A stretch of 36,451 nucleotides of DNA from Stutzerimonas stutzeri (GTDB lineage Bacteria > Pseudomonadota > Gammaproteobacteria > Pseudomonadales > Pseudomonadaceae): positions 1-36,451 of the forward strand of contig NZ_JAMOHY010000031.1 in assembly GCF_024448695.1 (NCBI RefSeq), read 5' to 3'. Both the position numbers and the translations under genes were made by a program. The first letter of the stretch is position 1. Every line of letters starts with the position of its first letter. Below, piece after piece: positions 8,981 to 17,774 of the stretch. The notes under the pieces were generated by a model. The model was not told the DNA's origin. It saw nothing but the letters and a program-made list of their open reading frames with translations, and made no database searches.

Positions 8981-9102
8981 TATGCTGCCTCCTTCACACT
9001 CCTGCCTTTCAGCCTCTTCCTTTCCATCGTCCAGCTGTCGCCGAATGATGGCGAAATGGTATTGTTCGCCGCCAATTCAATGAGCCAGGCCAGGAGGGTT
9101 AT

Positions 9103-9774
9103 GTGCAAGGAATCAAGGTTGTATCAGTGGCGGCGCTTGCCGCTTTTTTGATGCTGTCTGCAGGTTGTGCCACAGAGAGTTCGCGCTCCTTGGCTGTCGT
9201 GCAGGTACAAAGCGCCAACACTTACTATGCCGGCATCCGCACGCCGATTTCGGTGGGCAAGTTCGACAATCGTTCCAGCTATTTGCGTGGGATTTTCTCG
9301 GATGGCGTCGACCGCCTCGGCGGGCAGGCCAAGACCATTCTGATCACCCATCTGCAGCAGTCCAATCGCTTCAGCGTGCTGGATCGCGACAACCTTGCCG
9401 AGCTGAACCAGGAAGCCGGTTTCAGCAAAAAAGTGCAGAAGATCGCAGGCGCCGACTATGTCGTAACCGGTGACGTCAGCGAGTTTGGTCGCAAGGAAGT
9501 AGGCGATCATCAGCTGTTTGGCATCCTCGGTCGCGGCAAGAAACAGATCGCCTATGCCAAGGTCAGCCTGAACATCGTTAATAGCAGCACCTCCGAGGTG
9601 GTGTATTCCACTCAGGGTGCTGGTGAATATGAGCTGTCCAACCGCGAAATCATCGGCTTCGGCGGTACAGCCAGCTATGACTCGACGCTGAACGGCAAAG
9701 TGCTTGATCTGGCCATGCGTGAAGCTGTGCAGCAACTGGTGGTTGCCGTTGACCAGGGCATCTGGAAGCCCTGA
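9103..9774 (+). CDS. CsgG/HfaB-family outer-membrane lipoprotein
   Basis: A 223-residue protein starting at GTG 9103, with GGAGGG 4 bases upstream. It has a signal peptide with lipobox SAGC (lipidated C22); Ala follows Cys, which fits outer-membrane sorting. The rest follows the curli channel CsgG almost end to end: a periplasmic domain (VGKFDNRSS, LITHLQQSNRFSVLDRD), then GADYVVTGDVSEF, the FGI...VSLNIVNSSTSEV stretch matching the first membrane hairpin of CsgG, and a C-terminal DQGIWKP matching its DRGLW end. CsgG forms a nonameric secretion pore. No csgA, B, E or F is nearby. It is first in an operon with DUF4810 and DUF799 lipoproteins, a set also known in Neisseria. Function unproven. 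Confidence 0.85.
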   Translation: MQGIKVVSVAALAAFLMLSAGCATESSRSLAVVQVQSANTYYAGIRTPISVGKFDNRSSYLRGIFSDGVDRLGGQAKTILITHLQQSNRFSVLDRDNLAELNQEAGFSKKVQKIAGADYVVTGDVSEFGRKEVGDHQLFGILGRGKKQIAYAKVSLNIVNSSTSEVVYSTQGAGEYELSNREIIGFGGTASYDSTLNGKVLDLAMREAVQQLVVAVDQGIWKP

Positions 9775-9808
9775 GGTTTTTTAACCTTATTTACGCAAGG
9801 AGCTGGAT

Positions 9809-10192
9809 ATGAATATCCCATTCGCTAAACGAGGGGCGCAGCTTTGCCTTGCTGCGCTCGCTGTCGCTCTGGTTCAGGGCTGCAGCAGCAATCGACCACA
9901 ATCCCTGTATCAGTGGGAAGGCTATCAGCCTCAGGTTTACGCCTACCTGAAGGGCGAGAGCAGTTTTGAAGAGCAGATTGCAGCGCTGGAAAAAGGCCTG
10001 CAGGTTATCCGCAGTCGTGGCAATACGCCTCCGCCTGGTTACCACGCGCATCTGGGACTGCTTTATGCGCAAATCGGCCAGGGTGATCAAGTGGTGCAGC
10101 AGTTCCGCAGTGAGGAGGCCCTGTTCCCTGAGTCCAAGCCCTATATGGCCTTTCTATTGAAGCAGCAGACTCAGCAGGAGGGTGCCCAATGA
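9809..10192 (+). CDS. DUF4810 family lipoprotein
   Basis: A 127-residue protein with a signal peptide and lipobox VQGC (C25); the next residues are SSN. The mature part is short and helical. The region around residues 72-110 (NTPPPGYHAHLGLLYAQIGQGDQVVQQF) resembles a single TPR-like hairpin, compatible with a partner-binding role. AAGGAG lies upstream of the ATG. The stop overlaps the start of the next gene (ATGA), showing tight coupling. It occupies the middle of the CsgG-like/DUF4810/DUF799 operon; function unknown. Confidence 0.8.
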   Translation: MNIPFAKRGAQLCLAALAVALVQGCSSNRPQSLYQWEGYQPQVYAYLKGESSFEEQIAALEKGLQVIRSRGNTPPPGYHAHLGLLYAQIGQGDQVVQQFRSEEALFPESKPYMAFLLKQQTQQEGAQ

Positions 10193-10845
10193 AATCCCTG
10201 TCCCGAGTGTATGCCCTGCTGGCGGCGGCTGTGCTGGCCAGCGGTTGCGCGACCACTCCCCCTCCTGCTCACGACTACACGGCGTTCCGGGAAAGTCGCC
10301 CGGCCTCGATCCTTGTCCTGCCGCCGCTGAACGAAACGCCGGAAATCAACGCAACCGCCGGCATGTTGGCCCAGATGTCCGCGCCGCTGGCTGAATCGGG
10401 TTACTACGTGATGCCCGTGGCGCTGGTTAGCGAGACGTTCCGCCAGAATGGTCTGGATAACGCTGCGGATATTCAGCAGGTGTCTCCGGCCAGATTGCGC
10501 GAGATTTTCGGTGCAGACGCAGCGCTCTATACCACGGTGGTGCAGTACGGCTCTCGCTATACGGTGATCGACAGCACGGTGCATGTCGAAGCCAAGGCAC
10601 GGCTGGTTGACCTGCGTACTGGCGCGCTGTTGTGGAGTGGTTCGGCCTTGGCGGTCAGTCAGAACAACAATAACAGCGGCGGTCTGATTGGCATGCTGGT
10701 CAGCGCCGCTGTCAATCAGGTGCTCAATACGCTGACCGATGCGACCTATCCCATTGCCGGAATCGCCAGCAATCGATTGCTGTCTGCTGGCCAAACCAAT
10801 GGGCTGCTGCATGGACCACGCTCGCCGCGTTACGAGCACCAGTAA
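10189..10845 (+). CDS. DUF799 (GNA1162-type) lipoprotein
   Basis: A 218-residue protein with signal peptide and lipobox ASGC (C20), then a proline-rich linker. The domain beginning SILVLPPLNETPEINAT is typical of DUF799, the family of Neisseria GNA1162, whose fold resembles the periplasmic part of TolB/CsgG-like proteins. DLRTGALLWSGSA (about 141-153) is again CsgG-like. An N-rich loop (QNNNNSGG) lies near residue 161. It ends the lipoprotein operon, just before a strong terminator. A role in assembling or regulating the CsgG-like pore is inferred only from context. Confidence 0.8.
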   Translation: MKSLSRVYALLAAAVLASGCATTPPPAHDYTAFRESRPASILVLPPLNETPEINATAGMLAQMSAPLAESGYYVMPVALVSETFRQNGLDNAADIQQVSPARLREIFGADAALYTTVVQYGSRYTVIDSTVHVEAKARLVDLRTGALLWSGSALAVSQNNNNSGGLIGMLVSAAVNQVLNTLTDATYPIAGIASNRLLSAGQTNGLLHGPRSPRYEHQ

Positions 10846-10897
10846 GGCTCACAGGGAGGGGCTGCAAGCGTCGCTCTGGTAAGCTCTCTCTGACCCG

Positions 10898-10923
10898 AGA
10901 ACCCCAACCCAGGTTGGGGTTCT
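10898..10923 (+). terminator. Intrinsic terminator of the lipoprotein operon
   Basis: A perfect 12-base stem (AGAACCCCAACC / GGTTGGGGTTCT) with a CA loop, followed by TTCATTT. It lies 52 bases after the DUF799 gene and 30 bases before gloA, separating the two. Confidence 0.85.
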
Positions 10924-10953
10924 TTCATTTACCCATTCATCGAGGAGAATGCA

Positions 10954-11346
10954 ATGAGACTACTCCACACCATGCTGCGCGTCGGCGATATGGACAGATC
11001 CATCGCCTTCTACACCGAAGTGCTGGGCATGACCCTGCTGAGACGCAAGGATTATCCGGACGGCAAGTTCACCCTGGCGTTCGTCGGCTATGGCGACGAG
11101 GCACACAACAGCGTACTGGAGCTGACCCACAACTGGGGTGTCGACAGTTACGAGCTGGGTACAGGCTATGGCCATATCGCGCTGGAAGTGGAAGATGTCT
11201 ACAAGGCCTGCGAAGACATCCGCAGCCGTGGCGGCAAGATCACCCGCGAACCGGGGCCGATGCTGCACGGCAGCAGCATTCTGGCCTTCGTCGAAGACCC
11301 GGATGGGTACAAGGTTGAACTGCTGTCGCCAACGCGCAAGGATTGA
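10954..11346 (+). CDS. gloA: Lactoylglutathione lyase (glyoxalase I)
   Basis: Converts the hemithioacetal of methylglyoxal and glutathione to S-lactoylglutathione. The 130-residue product is the short, Ni(II)-dependent bacterial form. All four metal ligands occupy the E. coli positions: H5, E56, H74 and E122. GAGGAG precedes the ATG. It stands between two strong terminators, so it is likely monocistronic. It corresponds to gloA1 of P. aeruginosa, which also lies beside argG; here the lipoprotein operon separates them. Confidence 0.95.
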   Translation: MRLLHTMLRVGDMDRSIAFYTEVLGMTLLRRKDYPDGKFTLAFVGYGDEAHNSVLELTHNWGVDSYELGTGYGHIALEVEDVYKACEDIRSRGGKITREPGPMLHGSSILAFVEDPDGYKVELLSPTRKD

Positions 11347-11362
11347 CGCGGCGTCAGGCAGA

Positions 11363-11388
11363 AAAAAGCCCCGGTTTCGGGGCTTTTT
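11363..11388. terminator. Bidirectional intrinsic terminator
   Basis: Stem AAAAAGCCCCG / CGGGGCTTTTT with a four-base loop, 17 bases after the gloA stop and 3 bases beyond the stop of the small minus-strand gene. The A- and T-runs on both sides let it serve both convergent transcripts. Confidence 0.88.
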
Positions 11389-11390
11389 CA

Positions 11391-11570
11391 TCAGAGATCG
11401 AAGTCGAACTCGTTGAGTTGCTTGCGCAGTCGACGCTCTTCGAGCAGGTTGTCGATGATCCGGCGCTTGGTCAGGTTGGTTTTGGCTACTTCGACCGGGG
11501 CTTCAGCAGTATCGTCTTCGTCCTCACCGGCGAAGTCGTCTTCAATCTCGATTTCTTCTTTCTCGGACAC
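11391..11570 (-). CDS. PA3496-family small protein (putative envelope integrity)
   Basis: A 59-residue protein starting at GTG 11570 with GGAG 8 bases upstream. It begins MSEKEEIEIEDDFAGEDEDD and is bipolar: residues 2-26 are mostly acidic, while 30-50 are basic and probably helical (TKRRIIDNLLEERRLRKQL). It has no signal peptide or membrane segment. The composition and position beside nth correspond to P. aeruginosa PA3496, next to PA3495 (nth); databases use the name 'PA3496 family putative envelope integrity protein', but I know of no molecular function. Confidence 0.8.
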   Translation of the reverse strand: MSEKEEIEIEDDFAGEDEDDTAEAPVEVAKTNLTKRRIIDNLLEERRLRKQLNEFDFDL

Positions 11571-11679
11571 TTGTCTTACTCCACGGCTGGGGCGCGTTGT
11601 TGGCGCACCTTATAGCGACAAAAAACAGGGTCGTAAAAAAGATTTTTTCAATCGACTGATAGCTTTTACCCCTAAACGC

Positions 11680-12318
11680 TCAATCGTCGGAAGTCTTGTG
11701 CTTGTATTCGCACAGGTCTTCGATGCGGCAGCTGCCACATTGGGGTTTGCGTGCCTTGCAGACGTAGCGCCCGTGCAGGATCAGCCAGTGATGGGCGTCC
11801 AGCAGGTACTCTTTGGGCACGAACCTGATCAGCTTGCGTTCGACCTCCAGCACATTCTTCCCGGGTGCGATGTTGGTGCGGTTGCTCACCCGAAAGATAT
11901 GCGTGTCGACAGCCATGGTGAACTGCCGAAAGGCTGTGTTGAGCACTACGTTGGCCGTCTTGCGACCGACGCCGGGCAGGGCTTCGAGGTCTTCGCGGTT
12001 GTCCGGGACCTGGCTGCCATGCTGCTCGATCAGGATGCGGCAGGTTTCAATGACGTTCTTCGCCTTGCTCGGATACAGGCCGATGGTCCTGATATAGCTG
12101 CACAGGCCTTCGTAGCCGAGCGCGTAGATGGCTTCTGGGGTATTGGCGACGGGATAGAGTCTGGCGGTCGCCTTGTTGACGCCGACATCCGTAGCCTGCG
12201 CCGAGAGGATCACCGCGATCAGCAGCTCGAAGGGCGTGCTGTAGGCCAGTTCGGTCTTGGGTTCAGGGTTGTCCTCATGAAAGCGGCGAAATATTTCCCG
12301 GCGTTTTTCCGCATTCAT
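11680..12318 (-). CDS. nth: Endonuclease III
   Basis: DNA glycosylase/AP lyase that removes oxidised pyrimidines. The 212-residue product has the helix-hairpin-helix LPGVGRKTANVVL with the catalytic lysine and the following VDTHIFRVSNR carrying the catalytic aspartate. The C-terminal cysteines C-x6-C-x2-C-x5-C for the 4Fe-4S cluster lie in CKARKPQCGSCRIEDLC. It begins 2 bases after rnfE and is the last gene of the rnf operon, an arrangement shared with P. aeruginosa and E. coli. Confidence 0.97.
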   Translation of the reverse strand: MNAEKRREIFRRFHEDNPEPKTELAYSTPFELLIAVILSAQATDVGVNKATARLYPVANTPEAIYALGYEGLCSYIRTIGLYPSKAKNVIETCRILIEQHGSQVPDNREDLEALPGVGRKTANVVLNTAFRQFTMAVDTHIFRVSNRTNIAPGKNVLEVERKLIRFVPKEYLLDAHHWLILHGRYVCKARKPQCGSCRIEDLCEYKHKTSDD

Positions 12319-12320
12319 GA

Positions 12321-13034
12321 TTACTCGATCACCCCGGTTACCCGCACACGGCGGCTCTGGGCCGGTGCTTCGGGCTGTTGTGCTTTGGCCCGCTCGGCCA
12401 GTTGGTGATCGATGCGGTTCTTCAGGGCGATCAGCAGACCGAGGACGATAAACGCGCCGGGCGGCAGGATCGCCAGCAGGAAGCCCTTGTAGTCGCTGAA
12501 TACGGTGATCTGCCAGTCGGCGGCGATAGGGCCGAACAGTAGCTGCATGTTGGCGAACAGTACGCCGGTGCCGAACAGTTCGCGCAGGCCGCCCAGTACC
12601 AGCAGCACAAGCGCGAAGCCCATACCCATGACAAAGCCATCGAACCCGGCGATCAGCGGATTGTGCTTGGCGGCGAAGCCGTCAGCGCGGCCAAGGATCA
12701 CGCAGTTGGTGGTGATCAGCGGGATGAAAATGCCGAGAATCTGAAACAGCTCATAGGTATAGGCTTGCATCAGCAGTTCGATGCAGGTGGTCAGCGCTGC
12801 GATGATCATTACAAAGGCGGGCAGGCGCACCGCGGTGTTGACCACGCCGCGCACCAGCGACACGCCGATGTTGGAGCAGATCAGCACCAGGGCCGTGGCA
12901 AGGCCGAGCCCCAAGGCGTTGACCGCCGAGTTGCTGACGCCGAGCAAGGGGCAGAGGCCCAGCAGCTGAACCAGGGCCGGATTGTTTTTCCACAGGCCGT
13001 TGATGCTCAGTTCGCGGTAGCTGGGCGTACTCAT
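12321..13034 (-). CDS. rnfE: Electron transport complex subunit RnfE/RsxE
   Basis: A 237-residue inner-membrane protein of the RnfE/NqrD family with about six membrane segments. [13 protein letters not shown] near residues 24-36 and the [15 protein letters not shown] motif around 109-123 are typical, each carrying a conserved Cys that in this complex helps hold an intramembrane iron-sulfur centre. Its ATG overlaps the rnfG stop (ATGA). The C-terminal tail of about 30 residues is charged and Ala/Gln-rich. Confidence 0.95.
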   Translation of the reverse strand: MSTPSYRELSINGLWKNNPALVQLLGLCPLLGVSNSAVNALGLGLATALVLICSNIGVSLVRGVVNTAVRLPAFVMIIAALTTCIELLMQAYTYELFQILGIFIPLITTNCVILGRADGFAAKHNPLIAGFDGFVMGMGFALVLLVLGGLRELFGTGVLFANMQLLFGPIAADWQITVFSDYKGFLLAILPPGAFIVLGLLIALKNRIDHQLAERAKAQQPEAPAQSRRVRVTGVIE

Positions 13035-13801
13035 GGCGTCTCACCTGTCTGTTCGGGTTGCGGATCGGTGATCAGCATCTCGTCCCGGGTTGCAGCGCTA
13101 CCGGCGCGGGAGTGGCGGGTCGCTTCGTCGGATTCGTCTGGCTCGGGCAGCGCCTGGTCTGGCTCAACCGGACGGGTGCTGGCGCCGAGCAGTTCATCCT
13201 TGTGGGCATCGAAATACTGCAGCGCGCGATGCACGGCGCCGACCACGGCGCGTGGGGTGATGGTGGCGCCTGCGAACTGATCGAAGTCGCCACGATCCTT
13301 CTTCACGGCCCAGCCGCTGGCTTGCGGGTCGCTCAGGGACTTGCCATCGAAACTCAGGATCCAGCGGCCCTTGGCCAGCTCGACCTTGTCGCCCAGACCG
13401 GGGGTTTCGCGATGCCGGACCACACGCACGCCGGCGATGCGGCCATCGGCAAGCACGCCAACCAGCAGGTGGATTGCGCCGCTGTAGCCATCCGGTGCGA
13501 TGGCCTGGAGGATCACCGCGCTGGGCTCGCCGTCTTTGCGGGCGATATAGGCGGGAGTGGGGTGTCGGGTGCCGAGCAGTGGATGGTGCACGTCGACGCT
13601 GCTGTCGAGCAGTTGGTTGTCGTAGCTGCCATGGGGCAGGATTTCATTGAGGGCGCGTAATTGCGATGCGCGCTCGGCCGCCTGGATGCGCTCGGCAGTG
13701 AACTGCTGCAGCAGTGTCACCGCGCCAACGGTGACGACTGCGAACAGGCCCAGCACCAAAGCGTTTCTGAACATCGAGCGGCTGAGTTCGGGAAGGATCA
13801 T
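13031..13801 (-). CDS. rnfG: Electron transport complex subunit RnfG/RsxG
   Basis: Subunit with one N-terminal membrane segment (about 10-31) and a periplasmic domain carrying covalently bound FMN. The start at 13801 (MILPELSRS) is chosen because the longer frame to 13873 is antisense-like sequence inside rnfD. The product has 256 residues. The flavinylation motif reads QFAGATIT, with T180 the probable FMN attachment residue (the family has SGAT). The tail after about residue 205 is an unconserved, Pro/Glu-rich extension. Confidence 0.93.
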   Translation of the reverse strand: MILPELSRSMFRNALVLGLFAVVTVGAVTLLQQFTAERIQAAERASQLRALNEILPHGSYDNQLLDSSVDVHHPLLGTRHPTPAYIARKDGEPSAVILQAIAPDGYSGAIHLLVGVLADGRIAGVRVVRHRETPGLGDKVELAKGRWILSFDGKSLSDPQASGWAVKKDRGDFDQFAGATITPRAVVGAVHRALQYFDAHKDELLGASTRPVEPDQALPEPDESDEATRHSRAGSAATRDEMLITDPQPEQTGETP

Positions 13802-13802
13802 G

Positions 13803-14831
13803 TCATTCGCCCAACTTGAAGCCGCGCTCGGCCTTGCGGTGGCCGTAGGTGCGCGGACGGGTGTAGTAGTCAATGGTTGGCGCTGCGAGGTTCATCAGCA
13901 GTACGGCGAAGGCCACGCCGTCGGGATAGCCGCCCCAAGCGCGAATCACGTAGACGATGATGCCTACGCCCGCGCCGAAGAGCAGTCGCCCCAGGGTGCT
14001 GGTAGCGCTGCTCACCGGGTCGGTAACAATAAAGAAAGCGCCGAGCATGGTGGCGCCGCTGAGCAGGTGGAACAGCGGCGAGCCGTTGCTGTCGGAGCCC
14101 GAACCGTTCCAGAACACCAGACTCATCAGTATCAGCGCTGCCAGCATGCCCACTGGTGCGTGCCAGCTGAACAGCCGCTTGTGCAGCAGGTACAGACCGC
14201 CTGCCAGGAATGCCAGATTGACCACTTCCGAGCCGATGCCGCCGAAGTGCCCGAATGCGGGGTTGGCCCAAAGCTCGTCAACGGTCAGGCTCTTGTTCAG
14301 CTTCATCGCGTCCAGCGCCGTGGCCTGGCTCCAGCCATCAGGCAGTGTGGCGATGCCGAGAATATGCTGCAGGCCTGGGCCGAAACCGACGCTGTGGGGC
14401 ACAGGCCATGAGGTCATTTCTACCGGAAAGGAGATCAGCACCACCACATAGCCGATCATCGCCGGGTTGAAAGGGTTCTGGCCCAGTCCGCCGTAGAGCT
14501 GTTTGCCGAGAACGATGGCGCTGCCGACGGCGATCAGTGTCAGCCACCAGGGTGAGTAGGGTGGCAGCGCCAGCGCCAACAGCACAGCGGTGACAAGAGC
14601 ACTGCCGTCCCGCAGGAAGAACTGCACCGGACGCTGTCGGATCCTGAGCATCAGGGCTTCAAAACCCAGTGCGGCAGCGCTGGCCCAGCACAGATTGATC
14701 AGCGTGCCGGCGCCGTAAAGCCAGGTGAGGGCGACGACGCCTGGCAAGGTTGCGGCCAGCACCAGCAGCATGACCCGCTGGGTGCGGTTGCTGCCGGTGC
14801 TGTGCGGTGAGGTGATGCGTGGCAGTGCCAT
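13803..14831 (-). CDS. rnfD: Electron transport complex subunit RnfD/RsxD
   Basis: A 342-residue membrane protein of the NqrB/RnfD family with about nine or ten hydrophobic segments. FMN attachment probably occurs at T171 in [11 protein letters not shown], corresponding to the SGAT-type site of characterised RnfD; here Q replaces the usual [19 protein letters not shown] around 255-272 and [15 protein letters not shown] near the C-terminus are family hallmarks. GGAG precedes the start. It is separated from rnfC by 85 bases containing a hairpin, whereas rnfD and rnfG are 1 base apart. Confidence 0.95.
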   Translation of the reverse strand: MALPRITSPHSTGSNRTQRVMLLVLAATLPGVVALTWLYGAGTLINLCWASAAALGFEALMLRIRQRPVQFFLRDGSALVTAVLLALALPPYSPWWLTLIAVGSAIVLGKQLYGGLGQNPFNPAMIGYVVVLISFPVEMTSWPVPHSVGFGPGLQHILGIATLPDGWSQATALDAMKLNKSLTVDELWANPAFGHFGGIGSEVVNLAFLAGGLYLLHKRLFSWHAPVGMLAALILMSLVFWNGSGSDSNGSPLFHLLSGATMLGAFFIVTDPVSSATSTLGRLLFGAGVGIIVYVIRAWGGYPDGVAFAVLLMNLAAPTIDYYTRPRTYGHRKAERGFKLGE

Positions 14832-14896
14832 TGGCGCTCCGGTCGAATGTAGTACGGGCAGCCGCGTTCGATAACGCTTGCGACTATCCGGATAGT

Positions 14897-14911
14897 GGCG
14901 CCCGGGGCGCC
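14897..14911. other. Hairpin in the rnfC-rnfD gap
   Basis: A perfect GGCGCC-CGG-GGCGCC inverted repeat sits just after the rnfC stop inside the only sizeable gap of the rnf operon. There is no T-run. It could attenuate transcription or protect the rnfABC 3' end from decay; it is not a canonical terminator. Confidence 0.45.
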
Positions 14912-14916
14912 GCTAT

Positions 14917-17202
14917 TTAAGAGTCAGTGTGTTTCTGTAGCTGGTGCTCTGCGTCGCTCAGGCGCTGGCGTGCGGCCTCGATTGCGGCAGTATCACTGTC
15001 GGTGGCGCGTTCCAGTTTGCGCAGATCGGCGCGGGCAAAGGCTACTTCGGTCTTCAGAGCACGGGCCTGCTCGTCTATCGGGCGCTTTTCGGTACGAACC
15101 AGTTCGGGTGCGGGCTTGGCAGAGTTTTCTTCTGCCGCGTGCAGGGCCTGTTCGGCGCTGACCAGCCCGTCGCGCAACTTGTTCAGTTCGGCTTCGTCGG
15201 CACCGGCCTTTTCGGCTTTCTTGAGTTCGGCGCGCTTCATCGCCAGTTCGATCTTGGCTTTCTTCAGGGCTTCGTCGGCAACCGGCTTTTTGGCAGGCGG
15301 AGCGCTTTGCTGGGCGTTGGCCAGCGCCTGTTCGGCTGAGGCCAGCTGCGTTTGCAGTCGCGTCAGTTCGGCTTGTTGTTCGGTATCGCGGGTTTCGAGT
15401 TTTTCCAGTTTGCGCACCTGCGCTCGCAGCATCGCGGCTTCGATCTTGGCCTTCTTGGCGGCTTCGTCGTTGGCCGGGGCGGCGGTGGCTTCAACAGGCG
15501 GTGCGGCGGCGTTGGCTTCATCCAGCGCTTTTTGCGCATTGCTGGCGGCGATACGCAGCTCGGCGACCTGGGCTTCCAGTTCAGGCGTTGCATGGGCGGA
15601 AAGCTGCTTCTCGGCTTTCTTCAGGGCAACCTGGGCCATGCTGGCTTCAATCTTGAGTTTCTTCTGCTCGTCCGAGAGTCCGACCTTCTGGGCCTGCACG
15701 CGGGCGACCGGGTCGTCCTGGCTTGGCGTGGTGCCGGCTTGTGCCTGGGCTTCCTTGGCGCGAGCAGCACGCTCGGCACGGGCCTGGCGGTCGGCTTCCT
15801 TCTGTTCCTCGGCGCGACGCAGGCGTTCCTGGCGTATTTCAAAACGCTGCCGGGAGTGTTCGGCCTTCTGCTGTTTTTGCTCCAGTGCACGGATTTCGCC
15901 CTTCGCAGCACGGTAGTACTGCACCAGTGGAATGCTCGAGGGGCAGACGTAGGCACAGGCGCCGCACTCGATACAGTCGAACAGGTTGTAGGCCTTGAGT
16001 TGCTCGTGCTCCTGGCCCAGCGCGAAGAAGTGCAGTTGCTGCGGCAGCAGGCTGGCCGGGCAGACTTCAGCGCATTCGCCACAGCGGATGCAGGGCAGAG
16101 CGGGCGGCGGTGGCGGCAGTTCGGCGCGGGTGCTGGCCAGCAGGCAGTTGGTGGTTTTGATCAGCGGCACATCCAGCGATGGCAGGGTAAAGCCCATCAT
16201 CGGGCCGCCCATGATCAGGCGGTTGAGCTTGCTGCTGTCGAGCCCGGCAAAAGCCAGCAACTCGGCCACTGGTGTGCCGATCAGCGCCTCGACGTTCATC
16301 GGCTCGGCAAGCGCCTCGCCCGTCAGGGTAGTGATGCGGGAAATCAGCGGTCTGCCCAGCAACACGGCATCATGAATGGCAACGCAGGTGCCGACGTTCT
16401 GGCACAGCATGCCGATATCGGCGGGCAGACCACCGCTGGGCACCTCTTCGCCAGTGAGGATCTGGATCAGCTGCTTTTCGCCGCCGGAGGGATATTTGGT
16501 GGGGAATACCTTGACCACATAGGGGCGCTCGCCGACGGCGGCGCGCACTGCCGCAATGGCTTCGGGTTTGTTGTCCTCGATACCGATCAGCACCTGCTGC
16601 GGTTTGATCAGGTGTTCGAGAATCTCGATGCCCGCCACCAGTTCGGCAGCCTTTTCGCGCATCAGCAGGTCATCGGCGGTGATATAGGGCTCGCATTCGG
16701 TGCCGTTGATGATCAGCGTGTGAATCGCCTGCGTAGGTGGCGCGGTCAGCTTTACTGCTGTCGGAAAGCCGGCGCCGCCAAGGCCGCTGACGCCGGCCTG
16801 GCGGATGATCTCAAGTAATTCGGACGGTGGCAGCTGACGGTAGTCGGTGCGGGGCTGCAGCTCGATCCATTGGTCCAGACCGTCGCTTTCGATCACGATC
16901 GCGGGTGCGGGTATCCCCGATATGTGCGGGTAAGGCTGCGGGCCGATGAAACTGACAGTGCCAGAGGTGGGTGCATGCAGTGGCGCGCTGACGAAGCCGC
17001 TTGCCTCGGCGATCACCTGGCCCTTCAGTACCTGCTCGCCGGGTGTGACGCAGGGTTCGGCGGGTGCGCCAAGATGCTGGGCGAGCGGCAGAACCAGCCG
17101 CGCAGGCAGTGGCATCTGCCGGACCGGCGTGCGGTTGGAGAGGGCCTTGCGCTCGGGCGGATGAATGCCGCCATGGATGTCCCAGACGTTCAACGAAGTC
17201 AT
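14917..17202 (-). CDS. rnfC: Electron transport complex subunit RnfC/RsxC, long form
   Basis: Cytoplasmic membrane-associated subunit thought to contact NADH and FMN. Residues 1-430 are the conserved core: an N-terminal barrel-sandwich region, GGAGFPT at 142-148, and two 4Fe-4S motifs (C371, 374, 377, 381 and C410, 413, 416, 420). Residues from about 435 to 761 are an extension: a charged, probable coiled-coil stretch rich in E, R, A and Q, then four degenerate repeats of about 50-70 residues starting near 510, 580, 643 and 710, each beginning with a KKAKIE-like motif and ending with (S)AEQAL-like sequence. The E. coli RsxC has a comparable tail. The ATG overlaps the rnfB stop. Confidence 0.96.
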   Translation of the reverse strand: MTSLNVWDIHGGIHPPERKALSNRTPVRQMPLPARLVLPLAQHLGAPAEPCVTPGEQVLKGQVIAEASGFVSAPLHAPTSGTVSFIGPQPYPHISGIPAPAIVIESDGLDQWIELQPRTDYRQLPPSELLEIIRQAGVSGLGGAGFPTAVKLTAPPTQAIHTLIINGTECEPYITADDLLMREKAAELVAGIEILEHLIKPQQVLIGIEDNKPEAIAAVRAAVGERPYVVKVFPTKYPSGGEKQLIQILTGEEVPSGGLPADIGMLCQNVGTCVAIHDAVLLGRPLISRITTLTGEALAEPMNVEALIGTPVAELLAFAGLDSSKLNRLIMGGPMMGFTLPSLDVPLIKTTNCLLASTRAELPPPPPALPCIRCGECAEVCPASLLPQQLHFFALGQEHEQLKAYNLFDCIECGACAYVCPSSIPLVQYYRAAKGEIRALEQKQQKAEHSRQRFEIRQERLRRAEEQKEADRQARAERAARAKEAQAQAGTTPSQDDPVARVQAQKVGLSDEQKKLKIEASMAQVALKKAEKQLSAHATPELEAQVAELRIAASNAQKALDEANAAAPPVEATAAPANDEAAKKAKIEAAMLRAQVRKLEKLETRDTEQQAELTRLQTQLASAEQALANAQQSAPPAKKPVADEALKKAKIELAMKRAELKKAEKAGADEAELNKLRDGLVSAEQALHAAEENSAKPAPELVRTEKRPIDEQARALKTEVAFARADLRKLERATDSDTAAIEAARQRLSDAEHQLQKHTDS
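14930..15675 (-). repeat. Repeat-encoding 3' region of rnfC
   Basis: This part of rnfC encodes four diverged repeats. The conserved starts are KKLKIEASM (about 514), KKAKIEAAM (583), KKAKIELAM (647) and RALKTEVAF (714), each followed by a (V/L)(K/R)K(A/L)EK helix and a second helix. The linkers are Ala/Pro-rich. Copy number in this tail probably varies among strains. Confidence 0.75.
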
Positions 17203-17774
17203 GCGGCCTGCTCCCGGTCACTGGCGATCAGCTGGCCTGGCGCCAGCGGCTGGTCCCATTTCCAGCTTTGCAGGTTGCTGCCCAGCTCGATCATGTCGAT
17301 GCAGTCCACCGGGCAGGGCTCGACGCAGAGGTCGCAGCCGGTGCATTCGGAGACGATCACGGTGTGCATCTGCTTGGCGGCACCGACGATGGCATCCACC
17401 GGGCAGGCCTGGATGCACTTGGTGCAGCCGATGCATTCGGCCTCGCGGATGTAGGCAACGCGTGGCGGTACTTCGCCCTCGACGGCATCCAGCGGCTCGG
17501 GTTCCACATCCAGCAGGTCGGCCAGGGCCTGGATGGTGGACTCGCCTCCCGGGGGGCACTTGTTGATCTTGTCGCCGCCGGCAATGGCTTCGGCGTAAGG
17601 CTTGCAGCCCGGATAGCCGCATTGACCGCACTGGGTCTGCGGTAGCAGGGCGTTGATCTGCTCGGCAATCGGGTCGCCCTCGACGCGAAAGCGCACCGCT
17701 GCAAAGCCCAGGATCGCCCCGCATATCAGGCATAGCGCCAGCAGGGCGAGAACCGCAATCGCCACCATGCTCAT
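17199..17774 (-). CDS. rnfB: Electron transport complex subunit RnfB/RsxB
   Basis: Iron-sulfur subunit of 191 residues. An N-terminal membrane anchor (3-28) precedes a Fe-S domain with C49, C52, C57 and C73 (CGQCGYPGC...C), then two ferredoxin-type 4Fe-4S motifs, C114-117-120-124 and C144-147-150-154. It passes electrons into the membrane subunits. The ATG overlaps the rnfA stop, and the rnfB stop overlaps rnfC. After the last cluster there is a short tail of about 35 residues. Confidence 0.96.
   Translation of the reverse strand: MSMVAIAVLALLALCLICGAILGFAAVRFRVEGDPIAEQINALLPQTQCGQCGYPGCKPYAEAIAGGDKINKCPPGGESTIQALADLLDVEPEPLDAVEGEVPPRVAYIREAECIGCTKCIQACPVDAIVGAAKQMHTVIVSECTGCDLCVEPCPVDCIDMIELGSNLQSWKWDQPLAPGQLIASDREQAA

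Noticed and set aside
14897..14911. GGCGCC hairpin as an intrinsic terminator inside the rnf operon
   Set aside because: No T-run follows on either strand and the downstream genes belong to the same complex.
15352..16818. 488-codon plus-strand frame opposite rnfC
   Set aside because: It is a shadow of the rnfC coding strand (Gly/Leu/Ala-rich, no domain), while rnfC carries both iron-sulfur motifs.
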